A DNA stretch of 64,000 bases from Streptomyces iranensis (GCF_017874715.1 NZ_JAGGLR010000008.1:62001-126000); one strand, 5' to 3'; shown: positions 15,514-24,727, counted from the stretch's first letter. Numbers and translations are program-made. The notes: generated from the sequence alone by a model not told the origin.

Positions 15514-18507
15514 GTGGAGGAGTACGCGGGCCGGGTGCTGGCCGACCGCTATCGCCTGCCCCTGCCGCCCGCCGACGAATACGAACTCGTCGAGACCCGC
15601 GCCTTCGACACCTACAGCGGGCAGGAAGTCCATCTGCGGCAGATACCACTGCCCGAGGTCGTCGACGCGGAAGTCGTGGGCGACGACGCGCGGTGGGGCG
15701 GCGGGCCGTCGGGGCGGAACGGCACGTTCGCCGGTGCCGGGCGTACGGCCCGGGGCAGCGGTGACCCGGCCGTCCGGCGCGCCATCGCCGCGGCGACATC
15801 CGCCGCGCAGATCCCCGACCATCCCCGGCTCGGCCAGGTCTTCCATGTCTTCGCGGAGGCCGGGAGCCTGTGGATCGTCAGCGAACTGGTCTCCGGCCGC
15901 CCGCTGGCCGCGCTGCTCGCCGAGGGCACGCTGTCCCCGCACCGCGCCGCCGAGGTCGCCAACGACATCCTTACGGCGCTGCGCGCCCTGCACGCCCACG
16001 GCTGGGTCCACCGCAACATCACCGCCCGTACGGTGCTGTTGTGCGACGACGGGCGCGCGATGCTCACGGGGCTGGCGGCGGGTGCGGCGGAGGAGGCGCT
16101 GTGCGGCTACGACCCCGTTCCGGCACCCGCGTCTTCGCCGTCCCCGGACGCCGTGTCCGCTGCCGAGGACGCCCCGTCGGCTGACGCCCCGGCCGCCCTG
16201 CCGCCGGGCCCGGCGGGTTCCGGCGACCACCCGGACCGGGCCGCCCAGGGCCCGGCGCAGCGAGGGGACGAAGGGCGCGCCGCCATCCCCGGGGCCCGTA
16301 CGGCCGAGGGCGGCGAGGGGCGGCCGCACGGTGGCCCGCGCTACGACGACCAGGGCGCAGCGGGAGGCTTCCGGCCGCCGGGCCGTCCTTACGGCGGCCA
16401 CGAACCGGCGGGCGCGGCCCGGCCCGACGCCGAGGGCCGGGAACACGGTGGCCAGGGCACATCGACGAGCCTGCCCGAGCCACGGTCGCCTTACGGAGAC
16501 CACGGGGCGATGGAGGCGAATCCGGAGCCTGGTGCGGGGGGTTCGGCGGGGCCGGGCGCAGGTGGCCCGGCGGACGCGGGTGGCTCGGCGGGCGCGGGCG
16601 CGGGTGCGGGCGGTCCGGCGGGGCCGGGCGTGGGCGCCGGTGGTCCGGTGCGGTCCCGCCCTGGTGGTCCGGTGTACCGGGATCAGGTGACGTTCGGTCC
16701 GGGGGCCGGTGGGCCCATGGCGCCTTACCGGGACCAGGCGGCCGCCGGTGAGCTGCCCGGCCCTCGGCAACCGGAACAGCCGGGACAGCCGGGACAGCCA
16801 GGACAACCGGGACAGCTGGGACAGCCGGGCGACCGGGAGGGCGAACGGGGCGGCGTCGGCGCCGATGCGCCCAACGCGGCCGCGCGCGCGGCGCGGGCCA
16901 GCGCCATCGCCGCCTACGCGGCGGGCGCGCGAGCCGCCGCACGGGCCAACGTCGACGCGGCCACCCGCTCTCCGCACACCCCCGAGCCCGCCCCGACGCC
17001 CGCCCGCGCCCCCGAGCCCGACCCGGAGCCGGTGACCGGCGGCGCCCGCTGGCCCGGTCAGCCGGAGGCCTTGGAGAACGCCAGGCCGACCGCCTCCGAA
17101 GGCCCGTCCGCCCCCGAAGGCGGCTCCTGGGACTCCGGCGGAGCCACCGGCGGCGGCCCCGCCACCGCGCTCGCCGCCGAACGCGCCCGCCAGGCCCGTA
17201 TCGTCGTGGTCGGCGCCGTCACCGAGCGGTGGGCGCCCGAGCAGGCGGGCCCGGTCCATGAGAACTGGCGGCTGGCGCCCCCGGTCGGCCCCGCCGCCGA
17301 TCTGTGGGCGCTCGGCGCGCTGCTGTTCCGCGCGGTGCAGGGCCATGCCCCGTACCCGGAGGAGAGCGCCGCCGAGCTGGTGCAGATGGTCTGTGGGGAG
17401 GCGCCCGCGTACGCGGAGGAGTGCGGTGCGCTGCGCCCCGTCGTCGAGTCGCTGATGCGCCAGGACCCCACCGAGCGCCCGGACTTCGAGGAGCTGCGCG
17501 GCTGGCTGCGGTCCCTTATCCGGGCGGCGCCCGAGCCGGACGTCGGCATCAGCACGGTCACGGTGCCGTCGCTCGGCTCCGGTGGTGCGTCCGACCCCCG
17601 GCGGTTGCCGATCGTCCGCAGGCGGGGCTGGCTGGTGCGCAGGGGCCGGGGCCGCCGCCCGGCCGCGGCGGCCGACGCGCCGGTGGGCCACGCGCGGCAC
17701 CGGCGGGACAAGCGCGAGAAGCGGGAGAAGAGAGAGCCCCGGGAGGCCCGGCAGGCTCCTCCGGCGCCCCCCACCCAGCGCAAGCCGCGCAAACTCGGGC
17801 GGATGCTGCTGCTCCTGATCCTGCTGGGGCTGGCGGCCGCGGTGCTCTACGCGATGATGTTCATGCCGCGCTCCAAGGACGACGGCGGCCAGGAACGTAC
17901 GGGCTCGGCCGGTACGCCCAGCGCGGCGCCGCATGACCCCGCGGGCGGCGACGGCGACAAGGGCGACGGCGACGAGGGGGAGGCCGGAAAGCCCGCCGAC
18001 CCCGACGGCCCCGGCGACCAGGAGCCGCAGTCCACCGACCCGGCCGGGCTGGCGAAGGGCTTCGAGGTCCGTAAGGACCCCAAGGGCTTCAAGGTCGCCG
18101 TTCACGAGGGCTGGACCCGCCGGGGCGAGAACGGCCGCGGCCAGATCCGCTACATCGGCGGCGACTTCGAGCTGGTGGTCGTGGCCGGGCGGGACAAGAT
18201 GTCCGAGTTCGGCGGCGACCCGATGGCGTACCAGCAGGACCGCGAGGCCGAACTGTCCGCCTTCCGCGGCTCCTCCTGGGCCTCGTCCTCGGGGCTGCGG
18301 CGGATCGACGTCGGCCGTACGGCGATGGCGGAGGGCGCGTTCACCTGGCGCGACAGCAGCGGTCGGAATGTGTACGCGCGCAACCTCGCGATGCTGATCG
18401 ACGGCCGCTACCACGTGGTCCTGGTCATCGGCCCGTCCGATGAGCGCCGGGCGGTCAACCAGTACTTCGACCAGGCCACGGCCACGTACAGCACCACCAC
18501 CGGCTAG
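15514..18507 (+). CDS. Membrane pseudokinase with split activation segment
   Basis: 997-residue kinase-fold protein. Kinase landmarks are present but the catalytic residues are gone: VAVK is replaced by VHLRQ (Arg42), HRDLKPSN reads HRNITART (Asn168 for Asp; Lys and Asn lost), and DFG reads GLA at 186-188. The APE motif is intact at 574-576, after about 380 residues of Gly/Pro/Ala-rich, repeat-laden insertion (GQPGQPGQ and similar). The helical lobe then continues (DLWALGALLFRAVQGHAPYP). One helix (RMLLLLILLGLAAAVLYAMM, about 764-785) leads to an ectodomain (GFKVAVHEGWTRRGENGRGQ) like that of the upstream kinase. The GTG start has GGGGAG upstream. It is likely a regulatory partner or scaffold rather than an enzyme. 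Confidence 0.9.
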   Translation: MEEYAGRVLADRYRLPLPPADEYELVETRAFDTYSGQEVHLRQIPLPEVVDAEVVGDDARWGGGPSGRNGTFAGAGRTARGSGDPAVRRAIAAATSAAQIPDHPRLGQVFHVFAEAGSLWIVSELVSGRPLAALLAEGTLSPHRAAEVANDILTALRALHAHGWVHRNITARTVLLCDDGRAMLTGLAAGAAEEALCGYDPVPAPASSPSPDAVSAAEDAPSADAPAALPPGPAGSGDHPDRAAQGPAQRGDEGRAAIPGARTAEGGEGRPHGGPRYDDQGAAGGFRPPGRPYGGHEPAGAARPDAEGREHGGQGTSTSLPEPRSPYGDHGAMEANPEPGAGGSAGPGAGGPADAGGSAGAGAGAGGPAGPGVGAGGPVRSRPGGPVYRDQVTFGPGAGGPMAPYRDQAAAGELPGPRQPEQPGQPGQPGQPGQLGQPGDREGERGGVGADAPNAAARAARASAIAAYAAGARAAARANVDAATRSPHTPEPAPTPARAPEPDPEPVTGGARWPGQPEALENARPTASEGPSAPEGGSWDSGGATGGGPATALAAERARQARIVVVGAVTERWAPEQAGPVHENWRLAPPVGPAADLWALGALLFRAVQGHAPYPEESAAELVQMVCGEAPAYAEECGALRPVVESLMRQDPTERPDFEELRGWLRSLIRAAPEPDVGISTVTVPSLGSGGASDPRRLPIVRRRGWLVRRGRGRRPAAAADAPVGHARHRRDKREKREKREPREARQAPPAPPTQRKPRKLGRMLLLLILLGLAAAVLYAMMFMPRSKDDGGQERTGSAGTPSAAPHDPAGGDGDKGDGDEGEAGKPADPDGPGDQEPQSTDPAGLAKGFEVRKDPKGFKVAVHEGWTRRGENGRGQIRYIGGDFELVVVAGRDKMSEFGGDPMAYQQDREAELSAFRGSSWASSSGLRRIDVGRTAMAEGAFTWRDSSGRNVYARNLAMLIDGRYHVVLVIGPSDERRAVNQYFDQATATYSTTTG

Positions 18508-18510
18508 CCC

Positions 18511-20058
18511 CTAGGCGGTTCCCTCCGCGAACCGCTCCCGCAGCTGGTACTTCAGCACCTTCCGCAGCGTCTCGTTCCGAGGCAGGGCGTCCACGAGTTC
18601 GAGCCGCTCCGGCAGCTTGTGCACCGACAGTCCGGCCTCCCGCAGATACGACACGACCTGGCCGAGGGTCAGCGCCGTCGCCCCGGCCGGCTGTTCCACG
18701 ACGGCGCAGACCAGCTCGCCCCGGTCCGGGTCGGGCAGGCCGATCACCGCCACATCGCCCACGTCCGGGTGCCGGTACAGCAGCTGCTCGATCTCCTTGG
18801 CCGAGATGTTCTCGCCCTTGCGGATGATGATGTCCTTGGCGCGGCCGGTCAGCACCAGATGGCCGCTCTCCGTGAGGTGGCCGAGATCGCCGGTGAGGAA
18901 GAAGCCGTCCGCGTCGAAGGCCTTACGGCTCTCGGCCTCGTCGAGATATCCGGCGCAGACCGCCTCGCCGCGCAGCCGCACGTGACCGTCCACCACCCGG
19001 ATCTCCATCTCCTTGGGCGGCCGGCCCTCGGTGGTGGCGAGGTTCTCGTCCGTGTCGTCCGGCGCTCCCATGGTGATCATGGGGACTTCGGTCATCCCGT
19101 AGCCGTGGGTGAGTGTGCAGCCCAGCTCCCGTACGACCTCGTAGTAGAGCTCGGGCGGCTTGGGCGCGCCGCCGCCCGCGAGGAGCCGCAGGGTGGGGAT
19201 GAGCCGGCGCGCGGGGTTCTTGCGCTGCTCGGCCAGGAACATCGAGTAGAAGGCGGTGCTGCCGCCCGCGACCGTCACCCCGTGCCGCCGGTAGGCGGGC
19301 AGCGACTCCGGCAGCGAGAAGTGTTCGAGCAGCACGGCCGGGAAGCCGTAGAGCAGCAGCATCACGGTGTAGTCGGGCCCCGCGACATGGGCGTACGGGA
19401 AGGCCATGGACCCGACGTCGTCCGGGCCGAGCCGCAGCGCGTGGGCGAGGCAGGCACCGGCGGCGATGAGGCTGCGGTCGGTGTGCAGCACGCCCTTGGG
19501 GTCGGAGGTGGTGCCCGAGGTCCAGTAGATCCAGCGGACGGCCCGTCCGTCGGTGGGCGGTGGCGGCAGCCGCAGCGCCTTGGGGTCGGCCACCGGCAGC
19601 GTGTCGTACGCCTCGAAGACCATCGGCGGCTCTGGCAGTTCGGCGGCCAGGCGGCGCGCCATCGCGGTGTGGTCGAAGCCGCGCCACCGGCCGGGCACGG
19701 CGAAGAACCGCGCCCCGGACTCGCGGAGCGCGAACCGCACCTCGCGGTCGCGGTAGTACGGGATGAGCGGGGTCTGCACGGCGCCGAGGCGAGCGAGCGC
19801 CATGGTCAGCACGACTGTCTCGATCCGGGTTGGCAGCTGCCAGGCGACCCGGCTGCCGGGGCGTATCCCCAGCCGGTACAGCCCGGCGGCGGTCCGCTCG
19901 GCGCGGGTGCGCAGGGCGCCGAAGGTCAGCCGCCGGTCATGGCGGGCGGAGGCGGTGGCCTGGAGCAGGGCGGGGGCGTCGGGGGTGAGGGCGGCGCGGC
20001 GATCGAGCAGCTCCCACAGCGTCGCCGAACTGCCGAGCTCATGCGCGATGTCGGTCAT
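18511..20058 (-). CDS. Acyl-CoA synthetase (AMP-forming, ANL family)
   Basis: 515-residue ligase that activates a carboxylic acid via an acyl-adenylate to its CoA thioester. The P-loop YWTSGTTSDPKGV lies near residue 175, followed by GYGMTEVPM, the hinge-region LTGDLGHL, RAKDIIIRKGENIS and the C-terminal catalytic Lys region PRNETLRKVLKY. It resembles cyclohexanecarboxylate/FadD-type ligases; the substrate is not determined. The ATG at 20058 is chosen (GGGAGG upstream) over the longer frame from 20217. A 17-bp operator lies 22 bases upstream. It is divergent from the acyl-CoA dehydrogenase pair. Confidence 0.92.
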   Translation of the reverse strand: MTDIAHELGSSATLWELLDRRAALTPDAPALLQATASARHDRRLTFGALRTRAERTAAGLYRLGIRPGSRVAWQLPTRIETVVLTMALARLGAVQTPLIPYYRDREVRFALRESGARFFAVPGRWRGFDHTAMARRLAAELPEPPMVFEAYDTLPVADPKALRLPPPPTDGRAVRWIYWTSGTTSDPKGVLHTDRSLIAAGACLAHALRLGPDDVGSMAFPYAHVAGPDYTVMLLLYGFPAVLLEHFSLPESLPAYRRHGVTVAGGSTAFYSMFLAEQRKNPARRLIPTLRLLAGGGAPKPPELYYEVVRELGCTLTHGYGMTEVPMITMGAPDDTDENLATTEGRPPKEMEIRVVDGHVRLRGEAVCAGYLDEAESRKAFDADGFFLTGDLGHLTESGHLVLTGRAKDIIIRKGENISAKEIEQLLYRHPDVGDVAVIGLPDPDRGELVCAVVEQPAGATALTLGQVVSYLREAGLSVHKLPERLELVDALPRNETLRKVLKYQLRERFAEGTA

Positions 20059-20080
20059 CCCGGCCTCCCGTGGGACGGTA

Positions 20081-20097
20081 GCTGACGACCCATCAGA
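20081..20097. promoter_or_regulatory. Candidate TetR operator 1: GCTGACGACCCATCAGA
   Basis: Near-palindrome of the window's repeated 17-bp motif (consensus TCTGACGGnCCGTCAGA), 22 bases upstream of the acyl-CoA synthetase start. With operator 2 it brackets the divergent promoter region. Confidence 0.7.
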
Positions 20098-20171
20098 TAG
20101 TGCTCGAAGCGTAAGGGCGCGCGCCTTGTCGGTCCAGGGGGTGCGGACTAGCCTGCGGAGGCCCAACTTTG

Positions 20172-20188
20172 TCTGACGGCCCATCAGA
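20172..20188. promoter_or_regulatory. Candidate TetR operator 2: TCTGACGGCCCATCAGA
   Basis: Near-perfect copy of the repeated motif, just before the ribosome site of the first acyl-CoA dehydrogenase gene (ATG 20207) and 91 bases from operator 1. Confidence 0.8.
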
Positions 20189-20206
20189 AACGGAGGTCGG
20201 CCGCTG

Positions 20207-21370
20207 ATGGATCTCACCTACACGGAGGACGAGGAGGACTTCCGCCACCGGCTGCGCGCCTGGCTCGCCGAGATCCTGCCCAAGCTGCCGGACCGCCCGC
20301 ACCCGGCCGACTGGCCCGGCCGCCGCGCCTATGACTGCGGCTGGCAGCGCATGCTCCACGACGCGGGCTACGCAGGGCTGCACTGGCCCGAGGACGCGGG
20401 CGGCCGGGGCGCGACGCCCACCCAGCATCTGATCTTCCTGGAGGAGACCGAGCGGGCCGGTGCGCCCTATGTGGGCGCGGGTTTCGTCGGACTCCTGCAC
20501 GCGGGCCCCACCATCGCCGCCGAGGGCACCCCCGAACAGCGGGCGCGCTGGCTGCCGCCGATCCTGCGCGGGGACGAGGTCTGGTGCCAGGGGTTCTCCG
20601 AACCGGACGCCGGCTCCGACCTGGCATCGCTGCGCACCCGGGCGGTACGGGACGGCGACGAATACGTCATCAGCGGAAGCAAGATCTGGACCTCGCACGC
20701 CGAGATCGCCGACTGGTGCGAACTATTGGTGCGCACCGCGCCGATAAACGCCGACACGCCGAAGCACCGGGGCATCACCTGGCTCGCGATGCCGATGGAC
20801 GCGCCCGGGGTGACGGTGCGGCCGCTGCGGACCCTCGCCGGGACGGCGGAGTTCGCCGAGGTGTTCCTGGACGAGGTGCGGGTGCCGGTCGGCCACCGGG
20901 TCGGGGAGGAGAACGACGGCTGGCGGGTGACCATGGTGACCCTCTCCTTCGAGCGCGGTACGGCCTTCGTGGGCGAGGTGGTCGCCTGTAGGCGGGTGCT
21001 GGCGGCGCTGGCCAGGACGGCGCAGGCCAACGGGCGCTGGGACGACGCGGTGCTGCGGCGCCGGTTGGGGCGGCTCGCGGCGGAGTGCGCGGCGCTGTGG
21101 CGGCTCACCCAGTGGAACGTGAGCGAGGCGCAGCGCACCGGCGGGGTGCCGGGCGTCGGCGGCTCGGTCTTCAAACTGCGCTTCTCGCAGGTGCGGCAGG
21201 AGCTGTACGACGCGGCCGCCGAGGTGCTGGGGCCGGACGCGCTGGACGCCGGTCAGGAGTGGGTCGCCGACCGGCTCTCCTCGCTCTCGTACACCATCGC
21301 GGCGGGGACCTCGCAGATCCAGCGGAACATCGTGGCCGAGCGGATCCTCGGCCTGCCGAAGGGACGGTGA
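20207..21370 (+). CDS. Acyl-CoA dehydrogenase, catalytic-type subunit
   Basis: 387-residue flavoprotein that introduces an alpha-beta double bond into an acyl-CoA. The middle domain carries WCQGFSEPDAGSDLASL (about 126-142) and KIWTSHAEIADW. The C-terminal helical domain ends with AAGTSQIQRNIVAERILGL, the FAD/substrate region of the family. The ATG at 20207 has GGAGG upstream. Only seven bases separate it from a second, more divergent acyl-CoA dehydrogenase, the typical layout of actinobacterial heterotetrameric dehydrogenases acting on bulky CoA thioesters. That assembly is inference. Confidence 0.93.
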   Translation: MDLTYTEDEEDFRHRLRAWLAEILPKLPDRPHPADWPGRRAYDCGWQRMLHDAGYAGLHWPEDAGGRGATPTQHLIFLEETERAGAPYVGAGFVGLLHAGPTIAAEGTPEQRARWLPPILRGDEVWCQGFSEPDAGSDLASLRTRAVRDGDEYVISGSKIWTSHAEIADWCELLVRTAPINADTPKHRGITWLAMPMDAPGVTVRPLRTLAGTAEFAEVFLDEVRVPVGHRVGEENDGWRVTMVTLSFERGTAFVGEVVACRRVLAALARTAQANGRWDDAVLRRRLGRLAAECAALWRLTQWNVSEAQRTGGVPGVGGSVFKLRFSQVRQELYDAAAEVLGPDALDAGQEWVADRLSSLSYTIAAGTSQIQRNIVAERILGLPKGR

Positions 21371-21377
21371 GCGGGGC

Positions 21378-22499
21378 GTGGACTTCCAGCTCACGGACGA
21401 CCAGCGGGCGCTGCGAACCGGGATGCGTGAACTGCTGGAGCGGCGCTTTCCGCGCACCCGGCTGCGGGCGGTGGTGGACGGGGACGCGGCGCGGGGCGAC
21501 GGGGATACGGCGCGGGGCGACGGGGACACGGGGCGGGGCGGAGGGCTGGACCGGGCGCTGTGGCGGGAGCTGGGCGCGGCGGGCCTCTTCGCGCTGCGGG
21601 TGCCGGAGTCGGCGGGCGGGGTGGGGCTGGGGCTGCCGGAGGTGGTGCTGGCCTTCGAGGAGGCGGGCCGTGCGCTGCTGCCGGGACCGCTGGTCGCGAC
21701 GGAGTTGGCGGCGGGGCTTTCGGGATCTTTGGCGGCGGGTGCGGCCCAGGGCGAGACGGTGGTGACGGCGCTGGACGAGAGCGGTGCGCCGGTCGAGCAT
21801 CTTGCCTCCGCCGATGTGGTGCTGGCGCTGTTGCCGACGGCGGTCGAGGTGATTCCGGCGGAGGAGGTGGCGCGTTCGGCGGAGCCGATGCGCTCCGTCG
21901 ACCCGGCCACCCCGCTGCACCGGCTTGCCCCGAGCCGAACGCGGCCGGACCAGACGGACCAGACCGACGGGACGGGCCCGGCCGACGGGACAGGCCCGGC
22001 CGACCGGACGGACCAGGCCGACCGGACGGACCAGGCGGGGCCGGGCCGTTCGGGGCTCGCCGCCCGGCTGCGGCGCGAGGCGGCGCTGCTGACCGCGGCC
22101 CAACAGCTGGGCAGTGCCTCCCGTACGGTCGAGCTCGCGGTGGACCATGCCAAGCACCGCACCCAGTTCGGCCGGCCGATCGGCGCCTTCCAGGCCGTAC
22201 AGCATCTGTGCGCCCAGATGCTGGTACGTGCCGAATCAGCCAGAAGTGTGGTGTATGCCGCGGCGGTCACAGAAGACCCGGGTGACATCGCGGCCGCCAA
22301 GTTGCTCGCCGATGAGGCCGCTGTCCACAATGCCCGCGATTGTCTGCAAGTCCACGGCGGGATGGGCTTCACCTGGGAAGCGGATGTCCATCTCCATCTC
22401 AAGCGGGCCTGGGTGCGGGCAGGTCAGTGGCAGTCCGGGGCGGCGGCGGAGGAGGAACTGGCGGCCGGTCTCGTGTCGACCGTTGAAACATGTTTGTAG
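21378..22499 (+). CDS. Acyl-CoA dehydrogenase-like protein, second subunit type
   Basis: 373-residue acyl-CoA dehydrogenase fold. It lacks the EPDAGSD middle-domain signature of its neighbour but keeps the C-terminal family blocks RTQFGRPIGAFQAVQHLCAQ and LQVHGGMGFTWEADVHLHLK. A Thr/Asp/Gly/Pro-rich insertion of about 35 residues (DQTDQTDGTGPADGTGPAD) lies near 190-225. The start is GTG, seven bases after the previous stop, so the two genes are surely co-transcribed. It probably forms an alpha2-beta2 complex with the upstream product; alternatively it works alone. Confidence 0.88.
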   Translation: MDFQLTDDQRALRTGMRELLERRFPRTRLRAVVDGDAARGDGDTARGDGDTGRGGGLDRALWRELGAAGLFALRVPESAGGVGLGLPEVVLAFEEAGRALLPGPLVATELAAGLSGSLAAGAAQGETVVTALDESGAPVEHLASADVVLALLPTAVEVIPAEEVARSAEPMRSVDPATPLHRLAPSRTRPDQTDQTDGTGPADGTGPADRTDQADRTDQAGPGRSGLAARLRREAALLTAAQQLGSASRTVELAVDHAKHRTQFGRPIGAFQAVQHLCAQMLVRAESARSVVYAAAVTEDPGDIAAAKLLADEAAVHNARDCLQVHGGMGFTWEADVHLHLKRAWVRAGQWQSGAAAEEELAAGLVSTVETCL

Positions 22500-22541
22500 C
22501 CGGGCTCGATGGATACGCCTGAATTGTTGGGATGTCGCATT

Positions 22542-22561
22542 CTCTGGGGAGATCCCCAGAG
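22542..22561. terminator. Hairpin after the acyl-CoA dehydrogenase pair
   Basis: CTCTGGGG-AGAT-CCCCAGAG is a perfect 8-bp stem 43 bases after the stop codon at 22499. It probably ends the dehydrogenase transcript. Confidence 0.65.
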
Positions 22562-22906
22562 CTTCTGAGGTGACCGAGCGTTGATACCAGGTTGTTTCCT
22601 AGGCGTGACTCGTCACAGGGTGGAGTCGGGCTCGGGCTCGGGTACTCTCCGTGGGGTGCGAGCGCTTATGGGGTGCGAGAAGCCCGGCGTTGCCCATGGG
22701 GCGATTCCGGGCATGACGACGTGCCCCGCTCGCCCGGGGTGTGCGACGCCCCAGCCTCGATGTTCGAGTCCTCAGGACGCGTGTCGCACAGTATGCCCCA
22801 CGCATACTCCTTGGCGCTGGAATATGACCGAAGCGCTTGTTGGGGTGACTGTACGTCAACCATGCTGTCGCGCACGGGGGTACCTCCCAGCGGTAGCTGG
22901 GGGAGT

Positions 22907-22921
22907 GTCACGGTCCGTGAC
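22907..22921. promoter_or_regulatory. Perfect palindrome GTCACGGTCCGTGAC upstream of the ATPase gene
   Basis: A 7+1+7 perfect inverted repeat, 49 bases before the GTG at 22971. Its length and position suit a repressor operator. No regulator gene is adjacent. Confidence 0.45.
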
Positions 22922-22970
22922 CTCTTGGAGGTACAAGGCGATGTGTCTGCCGGTTCGGATGGTGTGAGCG

Positions 22971-23528
22971 GTGCAGGTGCTTCAGGCGCAGATGGAGGTC
23001 AGGCCCGACCCGGCGGAGGTGAGTCGTGCCCGTCGATGGGCCCGTTCGCGGCTTGTCGGGTCCGGAATCGGAGCCGATGAGCCGCTCGCTGAGACGTTGA
23101 TTCTGCTCATTTCCGAACTCGTCACCAACGCCGTGGTGCACACCGGCTGTCCGGCCGTGCTGCGGATGCTCTTCCCCGCCCAGTCGATGGGCGGCGGGGG
23201 CGGTGGCGGTGCCGGGGGCGGGGCGCCGGGGCCGTTCACGAGCCGGGGTGCCGGTGTGGGAACGGTCCGGGTCGAGGTCACCGACGCCAGCGACCGCGCT
23301 CCGCGTCAGCGCTGCGCCGATGAGGGGGACACTCATGGGCGCGGTCTGGAGCTGGTCGACGGTCTCGCCGACCGCTGGGGCTGGCAGCCGGAGGGCTCCG
23401 GGAAGCGGATCTGGTGTGAAATCGACCGCACGAAGGGCGAGGAGCCGCTCTCCAAGAAGCGAGCGGCCTCCCATGCGCCGTCACACATGGGGCGAATCAG
23501 GCAAAGTCCAGACCAGGTGTTGACGTGA
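22971..23528 (+). CDS. RsbW/SpoIIAB-like ATP-binding protein (HATPase fold)
   Basis: 185-residue GHKL-fold protein of the large Streptomyces set of anti-sigma-factor-like ATPases. The N box is ETLILLISELVTNAVVHTG, the G1 region VRVEVTDASDRAPR and the G2 region HGRGLELVDGLADRWGW. A Gly-rich loop (MGGGGGGGAGGGAPG) is inserted in the middle. Such proteins bind sigma or anti-anti-sigma factors and may act as Ser kinases; the partner here is unknown. The start is GTG. It lies between the dehydrogenase pair and the convergent cyclase gene and has no operator of the repeated TCTGACGG type. Confidence 0.88.
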   Translation: MQVLQAQMEVRPDPAEVSRARRWARSRLVGSGIGADEPLAETLILLISELVTNAVVHTGCPAVLRMLFPAQSMGGGGGGGAGGGAPGPFTSRGAGVGTVRVEVTDASDRAPRQRCADEGDTHGRGLELVDGLADRWGWQPEGSGKRIWCEIDRTKGEEPLSKKRAASHAPSHMGRIRQSPDQVLT

Positions 23529-23800
23529 CGTGTTCGGTTGATCACTCTAGGATCAGCGATTCGTCGCGAGGGGACGCCGAGGGCTGTGGTGTCTCTGTGG
23601 GCCGTGTGTTCACGGGGACGTTCCTTGGCGAGTGCGGGTCGCGCCCCCGCTGCTGAAACAGGGCTCAGCGTCGGGAGCCGGGTGGTGGTGCGCGGTGCCG
23701 TGCTCGGGGCGCGCATGAGCGCACCGCCACCCGAAAGGGATCGACCCGCCGCCCCCTCCACGGGCATCGGAGACGTCAAGGCATCGGCGGCGTCAAGCCG

Positions 23801-24727
23801 TCAGAGGATCGCGACGGGTGCGACGGGCGAGCCCGTGCCGCCGACGAACGGCTCCGGCGGGGCCGACAGCAGAAAGGCGTAGCGCCCCTCCTCGGCGCAG
23901 GCTTCGGAGAGTTTTTCCAGATTCCAGTTCTGGCCCTGGAGCATGCCCATTTCGACCAGGTCGAGGGCGTGGACCGGCATCCAGAGATCCTCGATCTCCG
24001 GTGGGAAGGCCTCGAAGGTCAGAGTGTCATTGGCGACCGCCGCCACATCGCGGGCGTGGAACCACTCGGGCGTGCGCAGGGACAGGCCCGGTGAGGGGAA
24101 GGCGTACGCCTCCTTCTCGCCCGCCAGATAGCGCTGGATCTGCCCGGTGCGGACGAGCGCGATATCGCCGGAGCGCACCCTCGTCCCGGCCAGCTCCTCG
24201 GCGGCGTCGAGGTCTTCGGGGGTGACCACATGCCCCTCGGGCAGCCGCTCGGCGCCCCGGGTCCGAGCCACATCGAGCAGCACCCCGCGCGAGACGAGGG
24301 GCCCCGCCTTGTCGATGCCGCTGAAGGCGGCGCGGTCATGGGAGGTGATGGAGTCGGCGGGGCGGCCGTTGTAGATCCTGCCGGAGTGCGAGACATGGGT
24401 CAGTCCGTCCCAGTGGGTACCGGCCTGGAGTCCCATCGTCACGGCGTCGTCGCTGGTGGCCACCGTGTCCGGGCCGAACATCTCGAAGTTGACCGCGATC
24501 ATCGTATGCAGCGGGTTGACCCGCCCGGGGATCATTCCGGTCTGGATGCCGTCCTGTCGCAGCGGCACCGCGAGCGGTACGCGACGGCCGGTCCGTATCG
24601 TCGCGGCGGCCTCCCGGACCACGGCATCGGTGATCAGGTTGAGCGTGCCGATCTCGTCCGCCGCCCCCCAGCGGCCCCAGTTGTTGACCCGCTTGGCGAT
24701 CTCGTGGAACTCGGTTGGCAGCGGCAT
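23801..24727 (-). CDS. Cyclase-family metal-dependent hydrolase
   Basis: 308-residue member of the cyclase/kynurenine-formamidase-like family (PF04199). The metal-binding block reads GLQAGTHWDGLTHVSHSGRI, matching the family HxxxxxD-type site, and FSGIDKAGPLVSRGVLLDVA is also typical. Members hydrolyse amides, lactones or ring systems, so ring opening of a catabolic intermediate is plausible here. The ATG at 24727 has AAGGAG upstream and is chosen over the longer frame from 24796. It is divergent from the SDR operon, and operator 3 lies between the two starts. Confidence 0.87.
   Translation of the reverse strand: MPLPTEFHEIAKRVNNWGRWGAADEIGTLNLITDAVVREAAATIRTGRRVPLAVPLRQDGIQTGMIPGRVNPLHTMIAVNFEMFGPDTVATSDDAVTMGLQAGTHWDGLTHVSHSGRIYNGRPADSITSHDRAAFSGIDKAGPLVSRGVLLDVARTRGAERLPEGHVVTPEDLDAAEELAGTRVRSGDIALVRTGQIQRYLAGEKEAYAFPSPGLSLRTPEWFHARDVAAVANDTLTFEAFPPEIEDLWMPVHALDLVEMGMLQGQNWNLEKLSEACAEEGRYAFLLSAPPEPFVGGTGSPVAPVAIL

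Larger units (their letters stand above)
22500..22970. other. 471-base gap with hairpins and no convincing gene
   Basis: The gap holds a terminator hairpin (22542-22561), a GTGAC-TC-GTCAC palindrome near 22604, a Streptomyces-type CTCCCAGC/GCTGGG hairpin at 22884-22905 and the operator-like palindrome at 22907-22921. Open frames here lack GC3 bias and ribosome sites. Confidence 0.6.

Noticed and set aside
22581..22967. 128-codon frame before the RsbW-like gene
   Set aside because: It is Cys-rich with poor GC3 bias, no ribosome site and several hairpins across it; more likely non-coding.
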